A stretch of 61,513 nucleotides of DNA from a bacterium (GCA_003353795.1 PIVY01000006.1:1-61513), one strand, 5' to 3'. Counted from the first letter of the stretch, positions 1 to 9,645 are shown. The notes: generated by a model from the letters alone, not told the origin. Program-made: numbers and translations.

Positions 1-1352
1 CCGGGGCTGTCCGGCACCGCGATCACCGACGGCGCGGGGAAGACGTACGCCCGACCCGCGTCATTCATTCCGTCCACGGCCTCCAGTCCGGCGCCGATGA
101 TCACGTCGGGTCGTCCGTCGCCGTTCACGTCGCCGGCGCCGGCTGCGGAGACGCCGAACCGGCCGAAGTTCTCGGTGTTCGGCGACTCGAACGTGTCCAG
201 ATGCTCGCCGGTGGCGCCGCTGAAGACGTGGGCGCGGCCGGAGCCGTTCGTGGCGTTGGCATCCTCGGTGTGAGCGGTCACGACCACGTCGTTGGTGCCG
301 TCGCCGTCATAGTCGCCGATGCCGGCGACGGCCTTGCCCATGAACCCCGAGAAATCGGGGGTGGGCGAGGACAGGTCGTGGATCAGCGCGCCGGTGGCGC
401 CGTCGAAGATGTAGGCACGACCCGAGTCGTAGACCTCCGGCGTGCCGTCCTGGATGGCGCCCACGATCACGTCGGCATGGTCGTCGTCGTTGATGTCGCC
501 GATGCCGGCCACCGAATTGCCGAACTCGGCGGCCAGGTCGGGAACCGGGGCCTGGAGCGAGAAGAGCGTGTCGCCGGTGGCGCCGCTGAAGACGTAGGCG
601 CGACCGGCGTCGTTCACCCCGTCCACGTTCTCGATGAAGGCGCCGACGATGACGTCGTCCCAGCCGTCGTCGTTCACGTCGCCGGCGCCGGCCACGGAAA
701 TGCCGAACTGCCCGCTGTCTTCCATGAAAGGCGATTCGAGGGTAGCGATCAGTGCGCCACTGGGCCCGGCGAACACGTAGGCCCGGCCGGCCCGCAGCAG
801 GCCGTCGATGTCCTGATTGTACGCGCCCACGATCACGTCGCCGAGGTTGTCGTTGTTGAAGTCGCCGGCCATGGCCACGACCACGCCGAACGAGGTGTCG
901 AACTCGCCGTCGGGGTGGCGCATGGAGAACATGGTGTCGCCCGTGGCGCCGTTGAAGGCCAGCGCCCTATCCGAAAGGGAGCCCGCCACGATGTCGCTCA
1001 CGCCGTCACCATTCAGATCCGATCCGGAGCCCACCGTGGTGCCCCACCGGGTACCCCAGAACTGCGGCGGAACCAGATTCCAGATGGTGGCGCCCGTGCC
1101 GCCGTCCTGGACCAGGATGCGGCCGACGTAGCCGACGCCACCGTCCTCGAGCGGCGCGCCGATGACGAGGTCGTCGTGGCCGTTGCCGTTGATATCGCCG
1201 GCGCCGGCGACCGAGATGCCGAAGTTGCCGTTGACCACCGGGGTTGCGGAGTTGATTACCGTGGGGACCTCAGCGCCAGATGCGGCGGCCGTCAAGACGG
1301 CGAGAAGACCGATGACGAGGCTCGTCATGGTGATGCTGCGGAAGAACGTCAT
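1..1352 (-). CDS. Secreted FG-GAP (integrin-alpha-like) repeat protein, C-terminus beyond window
   Basis: The frame is open from the ATG at 1352 to the window edge (450 codons), so the carboxyl end is missing. An N-terminal signal peptide (hydrophobic TSLVIGLLAVLTAAASG) is followed by about six repeats of 55-65 residues. Each contains a FG-GAP core such as FGISVAGAGDINGNGHDDL, with a D-x-N-x-N/D-G-x-x-D calcium loop, and then a blade ending in GRAYVFSGATGDTL. This pattern is that of an integrin-alpha-type beta-propeller, an extracellular or surface protein in bacteria. An AGAAAGGTGG ribosome-binding site sits just upstream of the start. The ligand is unknown. The opposite strand also has a long open frame, but it is a compositional shadow. 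Confidence 0.9.
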   Translation of the reverse strand, partial: MTFFRSITMTSLVIGLLAVLTAAASGAEVPTVINSATPVVNGNFGISVAGAGDINGNGHDDLVIGAPLEDGGVGYVGRILVQDGGTGATIWNLVPPQFWGTRWGTTVGSGSDLNGDGVSDIVAGSLSDRALAFNGATGDTMFSMRHPDGEFDTSFGVVVAMAGDFNNDNLGDVIVGAYNQDIDGLLRAGRAYVFAGPSGALIATLESPFMEDSGQFGISVAGAGDVNDDGWDDVIVGAFIENVDGVNDAGRAYVFSGATGDTLFSLQAPVPDLAAEFGNSVAGIGDINDDDHADVIVGAIQDGTPEVYDSGRAYIFDGATGALIHDLSSPTPDFSGFMGKAVAGIGDYDGDGTNDVVVTAHTEDANATNGSGRAHVFSGATGEHLDTFESPNTENFGRFGVSAAGAGDVNGDGRPDVIIGAGLEAVDGMNDAGRAYVFPAPSVIAVPDSP

Positions 1353-1401
1353 GTCTTGCCACCTTTCTGACGGGGGCGCGAGCGAGGGGACGTTTCGGGT
1401 G

Positions 1402-1430
1402 ATCATACAAGATGAAATAGATCGTGTATA
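1402..1430 (-). promoter_or_regulatory. Possible sigma70-type promoter of the FG-GAP gene
   Basis: Read on the minus strand, TATACA and TATGAT are separated by 17 bases, about 50 bases upstream of the start codon at 1352, in an AT-rich island. The -35 match is weak, so this is tentative. Confidence 0.35.
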
Positions 1431-1803
1431 AAGTTTTGTGGTTGGTGGGCACTTCGGCATGGGTGAACGGCGCGTCGTCCGGGACCGAATAGACGTTTGT
1501 GGTCGATCCGTTGCCTCGTGGCTCTCCGTCCTGCGCCTGGTTACTGAACTCCGTGTCGGAACGTTCAATATGATCCTGGCGCGCCAGTGAAACCAGTTCA
1601 CCCAGAGGGGCGGGAACGGTCTGAATCTCAACCGCCTAATCCGATTTGTGATTCTTTTAACGACATACTATTGTTCATTTTGATCGCTCGCTATCGGACC
1701 GGCTCCACCCACCAGGCAAGGGCGTCCGGTCCGGCCACCGTCCGCACCCAAGAATCACCGCCCACTGGTCCCGGCGCCCCGGAACCCATCCCAGGAGGCC
1801 CCC
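1431..1803. other. Intergenic region between divergent genes
   Basis: No convincing gene is present. The segment 1640-1700 is AT-rich compared with its surroundings and probably holds the promoter of the DUF485-symporter operon, but no clean -35/-10 pair can be assigned. A consensus AGGAGG ribosome-binding site lies at its right end, just before the ATG at 1804. Confidence 0.5.
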
Positions 1804-2103
1804 ATGCACCACGAACCCGCGCAGGACTCCGGTCCTGATCCCGCGAGCGGGTACAAGACCCGTCTCGGCGTGTGGATGTTCGCCATCTACTGCGTCGTCT
1901 ACGCCGGATTCGTCTTCCTCAACGTGTTCACCGAAGGCAAGGCCATGCAGGTCATGGTCTTCAGCGGCCTGAACCTGGCCGTGGTCTACGGCATGGGCCT
2001 CATCGTGTTCGCACTCGTGCTCGCGCTGATCTACAACTGGCTCTGCACGAAGAAGGAAACCGAACTGGCCGGGACGATCGGTGGCGGGGAGGAGAGCGCA
2101 TGA
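1804..2103 (+). CDS. DUF485 family small membrane protein, symporter partner
   Basis: This 99-residue protein has two transmembrane helices (about residues 23-43 and 58-80) after a short polar N-terminus. The G-V-W-M-F-A-I-Y sequence leads into helix one and a charged KKETE tail follows helix two, as in DUF485/YjcH proteins. YjcH-type genes commonly sit directly before acetate or other monocarboxylate sodium:solute symporters, as here. The stop codon overlaps the ATG of the next gene (ATGA), so the two are translationally coupled. An AGGAGG site supports the start. Its exact role in transport is not established. Confidence 0.88.
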   Translation: MHHEPAQDSGPDPASGYKTRLGVWMFAIYCVVYAGFVFLNVFTEGKAMQVMVFSGLNLAVVYGMGLIVFALVLALIYNWLCTKKETELAGTIGGGEESA

Positions 2104-3977
2104 ATCTGCACGGCACTCCCCTGTCGATCATCATCTTCGCGTCGTTCGTGGCGATGGTTCTCTGGCTGAGCTTCTTCTTCGCGCGCAAGGCCAAGTCGGC
2201 GGCGGGCTACTATGCCGCCGGCGGTCAGATTCACTGGGCGGTCAATGGCATCAGTTTCGCCGGCGACTACCTCTCGGCCGCATCCTTCCTCGGCATCTGC
2301 GGCATGATCGCGACACTGGGCTACGACGGCTTCCTCTACTCCATCGGCTACCTGGCCGGCTGGGTCGTGGCGCTCTTCGTGGTGGCCGAACCCATGAAGC
2401 GCATGGGCAAGTTCACCTTCGCCGACGCCCTGGACGCCAAGTTCAACAGCAAGGGCATCAAGCTCGCGGCGGCCATCTCGACCCTCGTCGTGTCCATCTG
2501 CTACCTGATCCCGCAGATGAACGGCGCCGGCTCGCTGGTCGAACCGCTGCTGGGGCTGCCGCACTGGGTGGGCGTGATCATCGTGGGCGTCATCGTGATC
2601 GCCATCGTCTCCACGGCGGGCATGACGTCGACCACCTACGTGCAGTTCCTCAAGGGCGGACTGCTGCTCATCTTCTCGTTCATCGTGGTGGTTTTCCTGC
2701 TGGTGCGCGGCCTGAGCACCGACCCGCCCAGTCTCGCCGGCGCCGACGGCGAGTCGCTGCTCAACATCCCCGAGCACTCCACCAAGGCCGAGTTGGCGGA
2801 AGAGGGCTACCAGTTGGCCTTCACCTCCGGCGACCTGCTCGAGTACACCCGCGACGGCAAGATCTCCTGGTGGAAGGTCGACCCCGACGGCACGCTCTGG
2901 CAGGCGCAGTGGCGCAACGCCACCCTGGTCAACGGCGAGCCCGACGGCCTGCTCTTCCCCGTGGGGCGCATCAAGACCATCGGCGGCATGAACGGACCCG
3001 AAGGGGCCAAGGGCACGGGTTCGGTGGGGCCGGTCGGCTTCCTGGCGCGCCTCACCCACCCCGACACCCGAATCGAGCAGTGGCACAAGAAGACCGTCTT
3101 CGACGACGCTGGTGAGAAGTTCAGCGTCTTCTATCCGAAGACCGTCTCTGGCACCACCCAGATGAAGCCGGGCGTGAAGTTCAAGGTCGAGACCTTCTGG
3201 CAGAAGATGAACTTCGTGTCGCTCATGCTGGCGCTGTTCTTTGGAACGGCGGCGCTGCCACACATCCTGATCCGCTATTACACGGTGCCGAGCCCGGCCT
3301 GCGCGCGGAAGTCGACCATCGTGGCCATCGCGGCCATCGGTTTCTTCTACGTGCTGACCCTGTTCCTGGGCCTGGGTGCGGCCACCAACGGCACGGTGAA
3401 TCCTGCCGACAACAACATGTCGGCGCCGCTTCTGGCCATGTCCTTCGGTGGCGTGATCTTCGCCATCATCTCGGCCATCGCCTTCGCCACCGTGCTGGGC
3501 ACCGTGGCCGGCCTGATCGTGGCAGCCTCGGGCGCCGTGGCGCATGACCTCATGGACCGTTTCGGCGGCATGAACCTGAGCGAGCAGGAGAAGGTGCGCG
3601 CCGGCAAGTACTCGGCCTTCGTCGTGGGCATCATCGCCATCATCCTGGGCATCGTCTTCCAGGGCATCAACGTGAGCTTCCTGGTGGGCTGGGCGTTCGC
3701 CGTGGCGGCATCGGCCAACCTACCGGCGATCCTCATGCTCCTGTTCTGGAAGAAGACCACCGCGGCGGGGATCGTGGCCTCGATCTGCGTGGGTATCGTG
3801 GCGGCGCTGGGGATCATCCTCACCGGGCCGGCCATGTTCGCGGGGCCGTACGGCAAGACTGCGGCCGACGCGCTGCATCCGCTGGGGCAGCCTGGCATCA
3901 TCTCGATTCCGCTGAGCTTTCTGACGCTGATCGTGGTGTCGCTGGTGACGCAGAAGAAGGAGACGGCGACGGCGTAG
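2100..3977 (+). CDS. Sodium:solute symporter (SSS family, ActP-like) with extra soluble insert
   Basis: This 625-residue inner-membrane transporter shows the SSS pattern: helix one, then a Y-Y-A-A-G-G-x-I segment and G-D-Y-L-S-A-A-S-F-L-G near residues 37-65, and a helix-rich C-terminal half. The pairing with DUF485 and the GDYLSAASFLG motif favour the acetate/monocarboxylate branch. Residues of about 206-365 form a soluble insert between helices that is rich in charged and aromatic residues and is absent from ordinary ActP. Large symporters of this kind are known in the VC_2705-type subfamily. The start at 2100 overlaps the DUF485 stop. Substrate specificity is inferred, not seen. Confidence 0.88.
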   Translation: MNLHGTPLSIIIFASFVAMVLWLSFFFARKAKSAAGYYAAGGQIHWAVNGISFAGDYLSAASFLGICGMIATLGYDGFLYSIGYLAGWVVALFVVAEPMKRMGKFTFADALDAKFNSKGIKLAAAISTLVVSICYLIPQMNGAGSLVEPLLGLPHWVGVIIVGVIVIAIVSTAGMTSTTYVQFLKGGLLLIFSFIVVVFLLVRGLSTDPPSLAGADGESLLNIPEHSTKAELAEEGYQLAFTSGDLLEYTRDGKISWWKVDPDGTLWQAQWRNATLVNGEPDGLLFPVGRIKTIGGMNGPEGAKGTGSVGPVGFLARLTHPDTRIEQWHKKTVFDDAGEKFSVFYPKTVSGTTQMKPGVKFKVETFWQKMNFVSLMLALFFGTAALPHILIRYYTVPSPACARKSTIVAIAAIGFFYVLTLFLGLGAATNGTVNPADNNMSAPLLAMSFGGVIFAIISAIAFATVLGTVAGLIVAASGAVAHDLMDRFGGMNLSEQEKVRAGKYSAFVVGIIAIILGIVFQGINVSFLVGWAFAVAASANLPAILMLLFWKKTTAAGIVASICVGIVAALGIILTGPAMFAGPYGKTAADALHPLGQPGIISIPLSFLTLIVVSLVTQKKETATA

Positions 3978-3998
3978 TTGGTGGGGGATGGGAGGGAC

Positions 3999-4026
3999 GG
4001 GGCGCTCGCGGGAGCGCCCCGTTTTC
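3999..4026 (+). terminator. Intrinsic terminator after the symporter operon
   Basis: The inverted repeat GGGGCGCTC/GAGCGCCCC is followed by GTTTTCC, 20 bases after the symporter stop. It lies between convergent genes. Confidence 0.8.
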
Positions 4027-4054
4027 CGTTCATCGTTGGCGGAAATCACGATTG

Positions 4055-4669
4055 TCAGGGACAACCGAACCCGATCGACTGCGTCATGCGCGCGATATCC
4101 GAGAGATTGATCACCCCGTCGAAATTGTAGTCGGCCGCCCAGTCGTACTCCCCGAGGGCCTGGGTGAACACCGTGATGTCGGAGAGGTTGACCGCCAGGT
4201 CGCCGTTGATGTCCGGGCTGTTGAATCGCAATTCCAGTCCCGGTTCCCACAGCGGGCTGCCGCCGAGAAGCACCTCGATCAGGCAATCGGCCGGCATATG
4301 ACCCCCGGCGGCGTAGGGGCCGGTGAAATCGGTCTGGCCGTTCTCGTCGGTGGGGCCGTCGGGAATGGCGAGTGCGCAGTACGCCATCGCACCGCATTCG
4401 TCCATGAGCCAGACATCCTCGGCGGGGTAGAGCGCAATAGGATCGCCGTCCTCGTTGGCGAGGGTCAGCGTGATGACGGCGCTGAAGTAGTCGCCGCCGT
4501 CGATGCGCCCCTCGGACAGCGCCGGGCCCATGCCGCTGGGCGTCACCATGAGGTAGCGGGGGAGCGGCCCGTCGGGCATCTCGGCGTGGCAGTTGCTGAG
4601 GTCCGGAATATTGGCCGCCGCTACGATGGGCAGGGCCAGGATCAGGGTCATGAGGATCGGGATACGCAT
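4055..4669 (-). CDS. Secreted dockerin-domain protein
   Basis: This 204-residue protein has a signal peptide (MRIPILMTLILALPIVAAA), then a Cys-containing beta-rich domain. It ends in two dockerin type I repeats, DINGDLAVNLSDITVFTQAL and DYNFDGVINLSDIARMTQSI. Each repeat has the D-x-N-x-D-x-x-x-N-x-x-D calcium loop and a following helix. Dockerins bind cohesins in cellulosomes, but isolated dockerins are widespread on secreted proteins of non-cellulolytic bacteria. The start at 4669 is preferred over an ATG 12 bases upstream, because that codon overlaps the GGAGGG ribosome-binding site. The N-terminal domain was not recognised. Confidence 0.85.
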   Translation of the reverse strand: MRIPILMTLILALPIVAAANIPDLSNCHAEMPDGPLPRYLMVTPSGMGPALSEGRIDGGDYFSAVITLTLANEDGDPIALYPAEDVWLMDECGAMAYCALAIPDGPTDENGQTDFTGPYAAGGHMPADCLIEVLLGGSPLWEPGLELRFNSPDINGDLAVNLSDITVFTQALGEYDWAADYNFDGVINLSDIARMTQSIGFGCP

Positions 4670-4839
4670 GGGTCCCTCCATTCAGCGGGTTTGGGAGGCG
4701 TGACCGGGATCATACTCGAAACCTGTCACGATATGATAGCAGCGGAATCTTGGGCGTGGAAATCGCGCCAAAGGTGGTATATTGGCGGCGATCGAACCTG
4801 GTCGATGATTCCACCGACACGTTCCGAAGGGAGCCGCCG

Positions 4840-5514
4840 ATGATCCGCCGCCTCACCCCCCTCATGATTCTTGCCGTCATCCTCGTTGCGACGATCGCCG
4901 ACGCCCAGCCCCAGCGTCCCACTCGCCCGGATCTCACCCGCGAAGGCCGCTGGGACTTCGGTCTGCAGACCCGGTACAACTGGGGAGCCGAGTACGACAG
5001 GAGCAACGGGTCATCCATCACGCTGCACGACGACCTCGGCTGGGGATTCGGCTTCGGCTACCACATCAGCAACAAGTTCAATCTCGGCATGAACTTCGGC
5101 TGGCGAAGCGTTCCCTACGACGCCGTCGCCGTCGACGCCACCGATCCGGCGGCGACGTCGAGGTACAGCGGCAAGCTCTCCACCTCGACCATCGGCCTGA
5201 CGGGCGACTGGAACATCCTGCCGGGCAAGATCACGCCCTACATCAATGGCGGCCTGGCCTGGATGCTCATCGACACCAACATCTTCGCCGGCTGGTCGAA
5301 CGGCTGCTGGTGGGACCCCTGGTGGGGCTACGTGTGTGGCAGCGTGCCCGCGACCTACGGCAAGACCACGGGTGCCTACACTCTGGGTGGCGGCATGCGC
5401 TTCGAGATCAACGATTCGTTCTTCATCCGTGCCGGTTACGAGCGCGGCTGGATCGGCAGCGGTTCCATCGACGGCACCAACCTGCTGCGCATCGATCTCG
5501 GGTTGATGAACTGA
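4840..5514 (+). CDS. Outer-membrane beta-barrel protein (OmpA/OmpW-like barrel)
   Basis: The 224-residue protein begins with a signal peptide ending near T-I-A-D-A-Q. It then shows alternating amphipathic strands with many Gly and aromatic residues (GWGFGFGYHISNKFNLGMNF, LGGGMRFEINDSFFIRAGY) and ends in a strand LLRIDLGLMN. This is typical of a small 8-stranded barrel. The start is set by the GAAGGGAGCC site before the ATG at 4840; the in-frame extension upstream has no signal peptide. Its role is unknown, possibly structural or small-molecule passage. Confidence 0.85.
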   Translation: MIRRLTPLMILAVILVATIADAQPQRPTRPDLTREGRWDFGLQTRYNWGAEYDRSNGSSITLHDDLGWGFGFGYHISNKFNLGMNFGWRSVPYDAVAVDATDPAATSRYSGKLSTSTIGLTGDWNILPGKITPYINGGLAWMLIDTNIFAGWSNGCWWDPWWGYVCGSVPATYGKTTGAYTLGGGMRFEINDSFFIRAGYERGWIGSGSIDGTNLLRIDLGLMN

Positions 5515-5607
5515 CCTGATCGGTGAGGTGTCGGCAGGCCTCGCGAAAACCGGGTTTATCGCTATTCTACAGGGCGGAACGGCGCCGACAGCGACGGTCG
5601 GCGACGC

Positions 5608-8097
5608 ATGCGTGTGAATCGTCAACCGAAACGGATCGCGGTGGAGGACGACAGGACCTACGCACTTCCCGCTGACGACGACCCCCCGCCGGAAACCACC
5701 GAGGGGGCCGCCGACGCCGAGGAGTCCACGCCCGAGTTCATCGGCCCCTACCGATTGCTCGAGCGGGTCGGCGTGGGCGGCATGGGCGAGGTTTTCGAGG
5801 CCGAACAGCAGGAGCCCATCCGCCGTCGGGTCGCGCTGAAGATCGTCAAGCGCGGTATGGACACCGAGGAATTCGTGGCCCGCTTCGAGTCCGAGCGCCA
5901 GGCCCTCGCGCTCATGGACCACCCCTCCATCGCCAAGGTCTTCGACGGCGGCGCCTCGGATCGCGGGCGGCCTTACTTCGTGATGGAGTTCGTCGACGGC
6001 GTTCCCATCACCGAGTACTGCCAGGCGAACAAACTGGGCGTGCAGCAGCGGCTCGAGCTCTTCATCCAGGTCTGCGAAGGGGTCCAGCACGCCCACCAGA
6101 AGGCCATCATCCACCGCGACATCAAGCCGAACAACGTCATGGTCACCGAGGTCGACGGTCGGCCCGTGCCCAAGATCATCGATTTCGGCGTGGCCAAGGC
6201 CACCGACGATTCCCTCTCCGACCTGACCATGCAGTCCAACATGGGGCAGCTGCTCGGCACGCCGGCCTACATGAGCCCCGAGCAGACCGATCTCGACACC
6301 CAGAACATCGACACGCGGACCGACGTCTACGCCCTCGGCGTTCTACTGTACGAGTTGCTGGTGGGCGAACGACCGTTCAGCCAGGAAGAGTTCGAGAACG
6401 TGGGCTTCCAGGAGGCGCTGCGGAAGATCCGTGAGGACGAGCCGCCACGCCCGAGCGCCCGCCTGGTCACCATGGACACCTCCCTGGACGTGGCCGCCCG
6501 CGAACGCGACTGCGCACCCACGATCCTGAAGCGCCGGTTGAAAGGTGATCTCGACTGGATCACCATGAAGGCTCTGGAGAAGGACCGCGACCGGCGCTAC
6601 GACACCGCGCACGGTCTGGCCATGGATATCCAGCGCCATCTCGACGACCAGCCCGTGCTTGCCGGGCCTCCCGGCACAACGTACATGGTGCAGAAATTCG
6701 TCAAGCGTCACCGCACCGGTGTGCTGGCAGGCGTGCTGATGCTGGTCACCGTATTGCTCGGCATCACGGGCACCACCGTGGGCTTGATCCGCGCCGTGAG
6801 CGCGGAGCGCAAGGCCACCCTGGAGGCCGCCACGGCAACCCAGGTCTCCGATTTCCTCGTCGACCTCTTCGAGGTGTCCGATCCCGACCAGGCCCGGGGC
6901 AATACCATCACCGCGCGCGAGATCCTCGACGCCGGCGCCTCGCGCATCGGCGGTGAGCTGGCCGGTCAGCCCGAGACCCAGGCGCGTCTGATGAACACCA
7001 TCGGCAAGGTGTACCGGAATCTCGGACTCTACGAAGAAGCCGAGCCCCTGCTGCAAACGTCGCTCGACCTGCGCCGCGAAACTCTCGGCGACGACGACCT
7101 GGCCCTGGCCACCAGCCTGATCGAACTGGCCGACCTGCACATCCGGCTGGCCCGCTACGACGTGGCGGAAGCCTTGCTGCAGGAGGCCATGGACCTCATG
7201 GGTCGCCACGCGGACGCCGATCGGCTGGCGCTGGCCCAGAGCATCGGCGAGCTGGCCAGCGTGTACCGTCGCCAGGGTCGTTACGACGCCGCCCGTCCGC
7301 TGTACGAACGTGCTCGCGACCTGCGCATCGCGGCGCTCGGTCCGGACGATCCCGAAGTGGCCCGTAGCCTGAACGGTCTGGCCATCCTGTCCTACAACGA
7401 GGGCGACTACGAGGCCGCCGAGGATCTCTACCAGCAGGCACTCGCGATCTGGGAGAGCGCCTACGGCGAGAATCATGCCGACGTGGCCAAGGGACTGAAC
7501 AATCTGGGGCTGCTCTATCATCAGCTCGAGCGTGTAGACGAGGCCGAGATCTACTACCAGCGCGCCATCGCCATCTACGAGCGGGTCCTGGGGCCGGAAC
7601 ATCCGCGATTGGGCCGGGCCGTCAACAATCTCGCGCTGCTCTACCAGTTCCAGGAGCAGTACGCCAAGGCGGCGCCGCTCTACGAGCGTGCGCTGGCGAT
7701 CCGCGAGAAGGCCGTGGGCCGCGACCATCCCGACGTGGCCCAGACCGTGAACAACCTCGCCAACCTGTACCGCCTTCAGGGCGACTATGCCCGGGCCGAA
7801 CCGCTCTATCGGCGGGCGCTGGATATCCGCGAGCGCACCTTCGGTCCTGACCACCAGGACGTGGCCTGGACTCTGCGCGACCTCGGCGTGCTGATCAGCG
7901 ATCGCGGCGATCCGGCCGCAGCGCTGCCGTATCTGGAGCGTTCGCTGGACATCTTCCGTCGCGCCAACGGGGTCGACCATCCCGAGCTGGAATCGATCTA
8001 CAAAGACTATGCCGCCACGCTGGAGCGCCTCGGCCGCGACGAGGATGCGGCGGCCGCGGCCGCGGAATCGGCCCGGATCGAGGCCCTGAGCGAGTGA
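5608..8097 (+). CDS. Transmembrane Ser/Thr protein kinase with C-terminal TPR array
   Basis: The protein is 829 residues. The kinase domain (about 47-345) has the glycine loop GVGGMGEV, Lys78 in VALKIV, the catalytic HRDIKPNN (Asp171), DFG at 192-194, and an activation segment ending in GTPAYMSPEQ, so it should be active. A single transmembrane helix (about 371-394) places the rest outside the cytoplasm. Residues of about 430-800 are kinesin-light-chain-like TPRs of 42 residues (A-x-P-L-Y-E-R-A-L-A-I-R-E). This architecture is frequent in Planctomycetes, Acidobacteria and FCB-group bacteria. No clear ribosome-binding site precedes the ATG, and a small dyad (5583-5603) lies just upstream. Its substrate is unknown. 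Confidence 0.93.
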   Translation: MRVNRQPKRIAVEDDRTYALPADDDPPPETTEGAADAEESTPEFIGPYRLLERVGVGGMGEVFEAEQQEPIRRRVALKIVKRGMDTEEFVARFESERQALALMDHPSIAKVFDGGASDRGRPYFVMEFVDGVPITEYCQANKLGVQQRLELFIQVCEGVQHAHQKAIIHRDIKPNNVMVTEVDGRPVPKIIDFGVAKATDDSLSDLTMQSNMGQLLGTPAYMSPEQTDLDTQNIDTRTDVYALGVLLYELLVGERPFSQEEFENVGFQEALRKIREDEPPRPSARLVTMDTSLDVAARERDCAPTILKRRLKGDLDWITMKALEKDRDRRYDTAHGLAMDIQRHLDDQPVLAGPPGTTYMVQKFVKRHRTGVLAGVLMLVTVLLGITGTTVGLIRAVSAERKATLEAATATQVSDFLVDLFEVSDPDQARGNTITAREILDAGASRIGGELAGQPETQARLMNTIGKVYRNLGLYEEAEPLLQTSLDLRRETLGDDDLALATSLIELADLHIRLARYDVAEALLQEAMDLMGRHADADRLALAQSIGELASVYRRQGRYDAARPLYERARDLRIAALGPDDPEVARSLNGLAILSYNEGDYEAAEDLYQQALAIWESAYGENHADVAKGLNNLGLLYHQLERVDEAEIYYQRAIAIYERVLGPEHPRLGRAVNNLALLYQFQEQYAKAAPLYERALAIREKAVGRDHPDVAQTVNNLANLYRLQGDYARAEPLYRRALDIRERTFGPDHQDVAWTLRDLGVLISDRGDPAAALPYLERSLDIFRRANGVDHPELESIYKDYAATLERLGRDEDAAAAAAESARIEALSE

Positions 8098-8244
8098 ATC
8101 GTCGCCGCTGGGGCCTCCGGGTGAAGATCTCTCCTATTGCAGACAATGATCATCGTTTTTAAGTTCTGGTTTCATTTTGCTACCAAGTCGGACAATGCGC
8201 CGGCCCGGTCCCGTAATACATCACATGCGCGAGGGAGTCCCTGA

Positions 8245-9573
8245 ATGAGGTCCTATCCGAAAATTCTCTGGGCGATGGCCGGGCTGCTGGTCCTGGTCAG
8301 CTGTTCTCACGATCAGCCGACGGGTCCCGGCGATCTGAACGCCGAATTCGACAAGTCGGACCACCAGGTCCTGATCAACAACTACATCGTGCAGTTCGAC
8401 GGCCGGTCGTTCGACGGCGAGACGACCACGTTCAATTACACGGTGATCGGCGACGGGCACGAGGACCGCATGAATCAGTTCCGGCTCGAGCTGCCCGGAT
8501 GCGCCGGCGAGCCGATCAGCGGGTATCCCGCGACGGCGCGCGTGATCGAGGATGCCGACGGCGTCCAGTGGATGAAATGGCCCGAGCGCGTCTACGGCGA
8601 CGACTCCGAGGGCAAGCAGTTCGCCGTCACCTATGCCGGCGACGTGCCCGAGGGCATGATCCTCAGCGGCGTCAAGGTGGGCGCCCAGTTCGAGTACGGC
8701 GACGTACCCGGAGCATGTGCGGGCGCCGTCGCCTACACGATCTCCGGCACCGTCTTCACCGACCTCGATGGCGATGGTGAACTCGACTTCGAGGAGCTGG
8801 GCATCGCCGGCGTCGTGGTCGAACTGGAGAATGCGGGTGAAGAGGTGACCACGGCGCTCACCGACGCCCAGGGCATCTACAGCTTCGATGCCACCGCGGG
8901 CGACTACACCCTGCGTATCTCGTACGACGGCTACCCCGAGGCGTTCAATGCCCAGCTGCAGGCGTCGTTCGACGCCACCACGGCCCTCGAGATCCCGGTC
9001 TCCGTGGGCCCTGACGCCACGGGCAACGCCTTCGGCTTCATGCCCCGCACCGAGGACATCATCGAGGATCTCGAGTCCGGCGACCTGACCAGCACCGGCG
9101 AGGGCCGGATCTTCTGGAAGCAGCAGGTTCGCTGGGCCATCGTCGGCGTCGACAACCCGAACGTGGTGCACGATCGCGACGAGCTCGAGGCCTTCCTTGA
9201 GGAGATTCAGACGCTGTACCTGACGGAGATCTTCCAGTTCACGCCCGGCAACGAGCTCGAGGAAGTCTGGGAGATCCTGCGGCCGATTCCGCACGCGCCC
9301 ATCGACAAGCTCCGCCAGGAGCTGCTGATCACCGAGTTGAACGAGGTCTCGGGTCGCGGCATGGTGGACGACCCCGGGCTCCAGGACGTGCTGATCGCCT
9401 GGGGTGAAGCGGTGTGGGTGGACAACCAGGAGGCGGCGCGCGCCGCCGGTGGTCTCGACGTCGGCAACGGCGAGGAGCACGACGTTTCCCTGGCGACGCC
9501 CGAGCTCATTCCGCCGGCCATCGACATCTTCACGCTGATCAACACCGGCGGCGGGGGCGGCGTGGACGAGTAG
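8245..9573 (+). CDS. Lipoprotein with SdrD_B/carboxypeptidase-regulatory-like Ig domain
   Basis: This 442-residue protein starts with a lipoprotein signal ending LLVLVSC (Cys20), followed by a polar linker. Residues of about 165-255 form a prealbumin-like Ig fold of the SdrD_B type: ISGTVFTDLDGDGELDFEEL with a calcium-type acidic loop, then GVVVELEN and TDAQGIYSFDATAGDYTL. The C-terminal third is helical and unrecognised. The start is supported by GGGAG about 8 bases upstream. It is probably envelope-anchored. A run of glycines (GGGGG) precedes the end. Confidence 0.85.
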   Translation: MRSYPKILWAMAGLLVLVSCSHDQPTGPGDLNAEFDKSDHQVLINNYIVQFDGRSFDGETTTFNYTVIGDGHEDRMNQFRLELPGCAGEPISGYPATARVIEDADGVQWMKWPERVYGDDSEGKQFAVTYAGDVPEGMILSGVKVGAQFEYGDVPGACAGAVAYTISGTVFTDLDGDGELDFEELGIAGVVVELENAGEEVTTALTDAQGIYSFDATAGDYTLRISYDGYPEAFNAQLQASFDATTALEIPVSVGPDATGNAFGFMPRTEDIIEDLESGDLTSTGEGRIFWKQQVRWAIVGVDNPNVVHDRDELEAFLEEIQTLYLTEIFQFTPGNELEEVWEILRPIPHAPIDKLRQELLITELNEVSGRGMVDDPGLQDVLIAWGEAVWVDNQEAARAAGGLDVGNGEEHDVSLATPELIPPAIDIFTLINTGGGGGVDE

Positions 9574-9599
9574 TCCGCCGCGGTCCGCTGTTGCAACGA

Positions 9600-9633
9600 G
9601 ACGCGCCTCCCAGCGGGAGGCGCGTCTTCGTTT
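9600..9633. terminator. Bidirectional terminator between convergent lipoprotein genes
   Basis: GACGCGCCTCC/GGGAGGCGCGTC forms an 11-bp stem with a CAGC-type loop and is followed by TTCGTTTCT on the plus strand. It sits between the stops at 9573 and 9646. Confidence 0.8.
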
Positions 9634-9645
9634 CTATCTCCCGAT

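Noticed and set aside
201-1370. Long plus-strand open frame over the FG-GAP gene
   Set aside because: It is rich in Val, Gly, Ala and His with no recognisable domain, while the minus strand gives a clear signal peptide and repeats.
2031-3545. 504-codon minus-strand frame over the symporter
   Set aside because: Composition is Gly/His/Asp/Arg-rich, as expected from the reverse complement of a GC-rich gene.
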